A DNA stretch of 8,696 nucleotides, from the NCBI GenBank assembly GCA_964476625.1, contig CAYZBJ010000108.1, positions 1-8,696 on the forward strand, read 5' to 3'. The translations under genes were made by a program, and so were the position numbers. The notes below the pieces were generated by a model that worked only from the letters and a program-made list of their open reading frames with translations, made no database searches and was not told where the DNA came from. This DNA is from JAMLIN01 sp964476625. Its GTDB lineage: Bacteria > Pseudomonadota > Gammaproteobacteria > Burkholderiales > Burkholderiaceae_E. Shown in pieces: positions 8,131 to 8,696 of the stretch (positions are counted from its first letter, which is position 1; each line of letters begins with the position of its first letter).

Positions 8131-8696
8131 TCGGCCGCAGGCGCAGGCGGGCCGCCTGCGCCGCGGCGCGCACCCGGGTGGGCGCGGTGCCGCCGACATG
8201 GTCGCGGGCGGCGACCGAGCCTTCGAGGGTCAGGGCGTCGAGCGCATCGTCGCCGATCGCCGGGCTGAACCCGCGCAGGGTCTCGATCCCGAGATCGGCG
8301 AGGTCGACGCCGCGTTGCGCCGCCTCGCGCACCGCCAGGGCGACCGCTTCGTGGGCATCGCGGAACGCGACGCCGCGCTTGACGAGATAGTCGGCGAGGT
8401 CGGTCGCGGTCGAGAAGCCTTCGGCCGCAGCCTGGCGCATCCGGTCGGCGCGGACCTGGATCCCGCCGATCATGTCGGCGAAGATCCGCAGGGTGTCCTC
8501 GAGGGTGTCGGCGGCATCGAAGACCGGTTCCTTGTCTTCCTGGTTGTCCTTGTTGTAGGCGAGCGGCTGGCCCTTCATCAGGGTCAGCAGGGCCATCAGG
8601 TCGCCGTAGACCCGGCCGGTCTTGCCGCGCACCAGCTCGGGCACGTCGGGGTTCTTCTTCTGCGGCATGATCGAGCTGCCGGTGGTGTGCGAGTCG
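8117..8696 (-). CDS. argH: Argininosuccinate lyase, C-terminal part
   Basis: Last step of arginine synthesis: splits argininosuccinate into arginine and fumarate; cytoplasmic homotetramer of the fumarase/aspartase superfamily. About 192 C-terminal residues are visible of a usual ~460; the 5' part lies beyond the right edge of the window. The gene enters with DSHTTGSS and then the superfamily signature GSSIMPQKKNPD, whose serine loop is catalytic. PLAYNKDNQEDKEPVFDA, STATDLADYLVKRG and a C-terminal RDHVGGTAP follow, all as in E. coli ArgH. Codons run from 8695 downward; the ATG at 8666-8668 is internal (the Met of SSIMPQ), not the start. TGA at 8117-8119. Its 3' end overlaps the end of dctM (8117-8130) on the opposite strand. 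No functional link to the transporter is evident. Confidence 0.96.
   Translation of the reverse strand, partial: DSHTTGSSIMPQKKNPDVPELVRGKTGRVYGDLMALLTLMKGQPLAYNKDNQEDKEPVFDAADTLEDTLRIFADMIGGIQVRADRMRQAAAEGFSTATDLADYLVKRGVAFRDAHEAVALAVREAAQRGVDLADLGIETLRGFSPAIGDDALDALTLEGSVAARDHVGGTAPTRVRAAAQAARLRLRPTTGR
8134..8167. other. Long perfect-arm stem-loop inside the argH 3' end, just after the dctM stop
   Basis: GGCGCAGGC (8140-8148) pairs perfectly with GCCTGCGCC (8154-8162) around a 5-nt G/C centre. After a single bulged A (8139), GCCGC (8134-8138) pairs with GCGGC (8163-8167), giving about 14 bp in all. It begins 4 nt after the dctM stop codon and lies in the Ala/Arg-rich tail of argH. No T-run follows on either strand, so an intrinsic terminator is doubtful; it could protect the dctPQM 3' end or aid bidirectional termination between convergent operons. 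Confidence 0.6.

Noticed and set aside
6546..8390. Long plus-strand frame (614 codons) overlapping dctQ and dctM in another frame
   Set aside because: A shadow of dctM: its translation is Arg/Gly/His/Pro-rich without family resemblance, while the dctM frame carries all the permease motifs.

Overview
The window is ordinary, densely coding, GC-rich bacterial chromosome, most likely from a betaproteobacterium or a close proteobacterial relative. The reasons are a homodimeric-type pyruvate dehydrogenase E1 (AceE, not the alpha/beta type), a single-lipoyl E2, and an E3 with its own N-terminal lipoyl domain. That combination is known from Neisseria and Ralstonia/Cupriavidus. The genus cannot be fixed from the sequence alone. 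No mobile elements, tRNA, rRNA or CRISPR were seen.

Layout: (1) 1-4841, + strand: the pyruvate dehydrogenase operon, with the C-terminal part of aceE (cut by the window edge and carrying an apparent 1-nt deletion near position 32), then aceF, then lpdA. (2) 4842-4997: a leader with a candidate sigma70-type promoter and foldable inverted repeats. (3) 4998-8130, + strand: a three-gene TRAP transporter operon encoding a Tat-exported binding protein of the TakP / mannitol-chloroaromatic branch, a small 4-TM subunit and a large permease. (4) 8117-8696, - strand: the C-terminal part of argH, convergent with the permease gene and overlapping it by 14 nt.

How the genes work together: AceE, AceF and LpdA together convert pyruvate to acetyl-CoA. 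The TRAP system is a sodium-driven carboxylate importer. Its binding protein aligns without gaps, over the part compared from memory, with the 2-oxo-acid/pyruvate binder TakP. This suggests, but does not prove, that it feeds a 2-oxo acid to the complex encoded next door.

The most unusual feature is a perfect 326-bp direct repeat (1542-1867 and 3004-3329). It covers the ribosome-binding site, the start codon, the whole lipoyl domain and the first part of the Ala/Pro linker of both aceF and lpdA, so the two proteins share their first 103 residues exactly. This points to very recent duplication or gene conversion. Strong GC-rich stem-loops lie in the aceF-lpdA gap, the dctP-dctQ gap, and just after dctM inside argH. 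I saw no evidence of a wholly new system.
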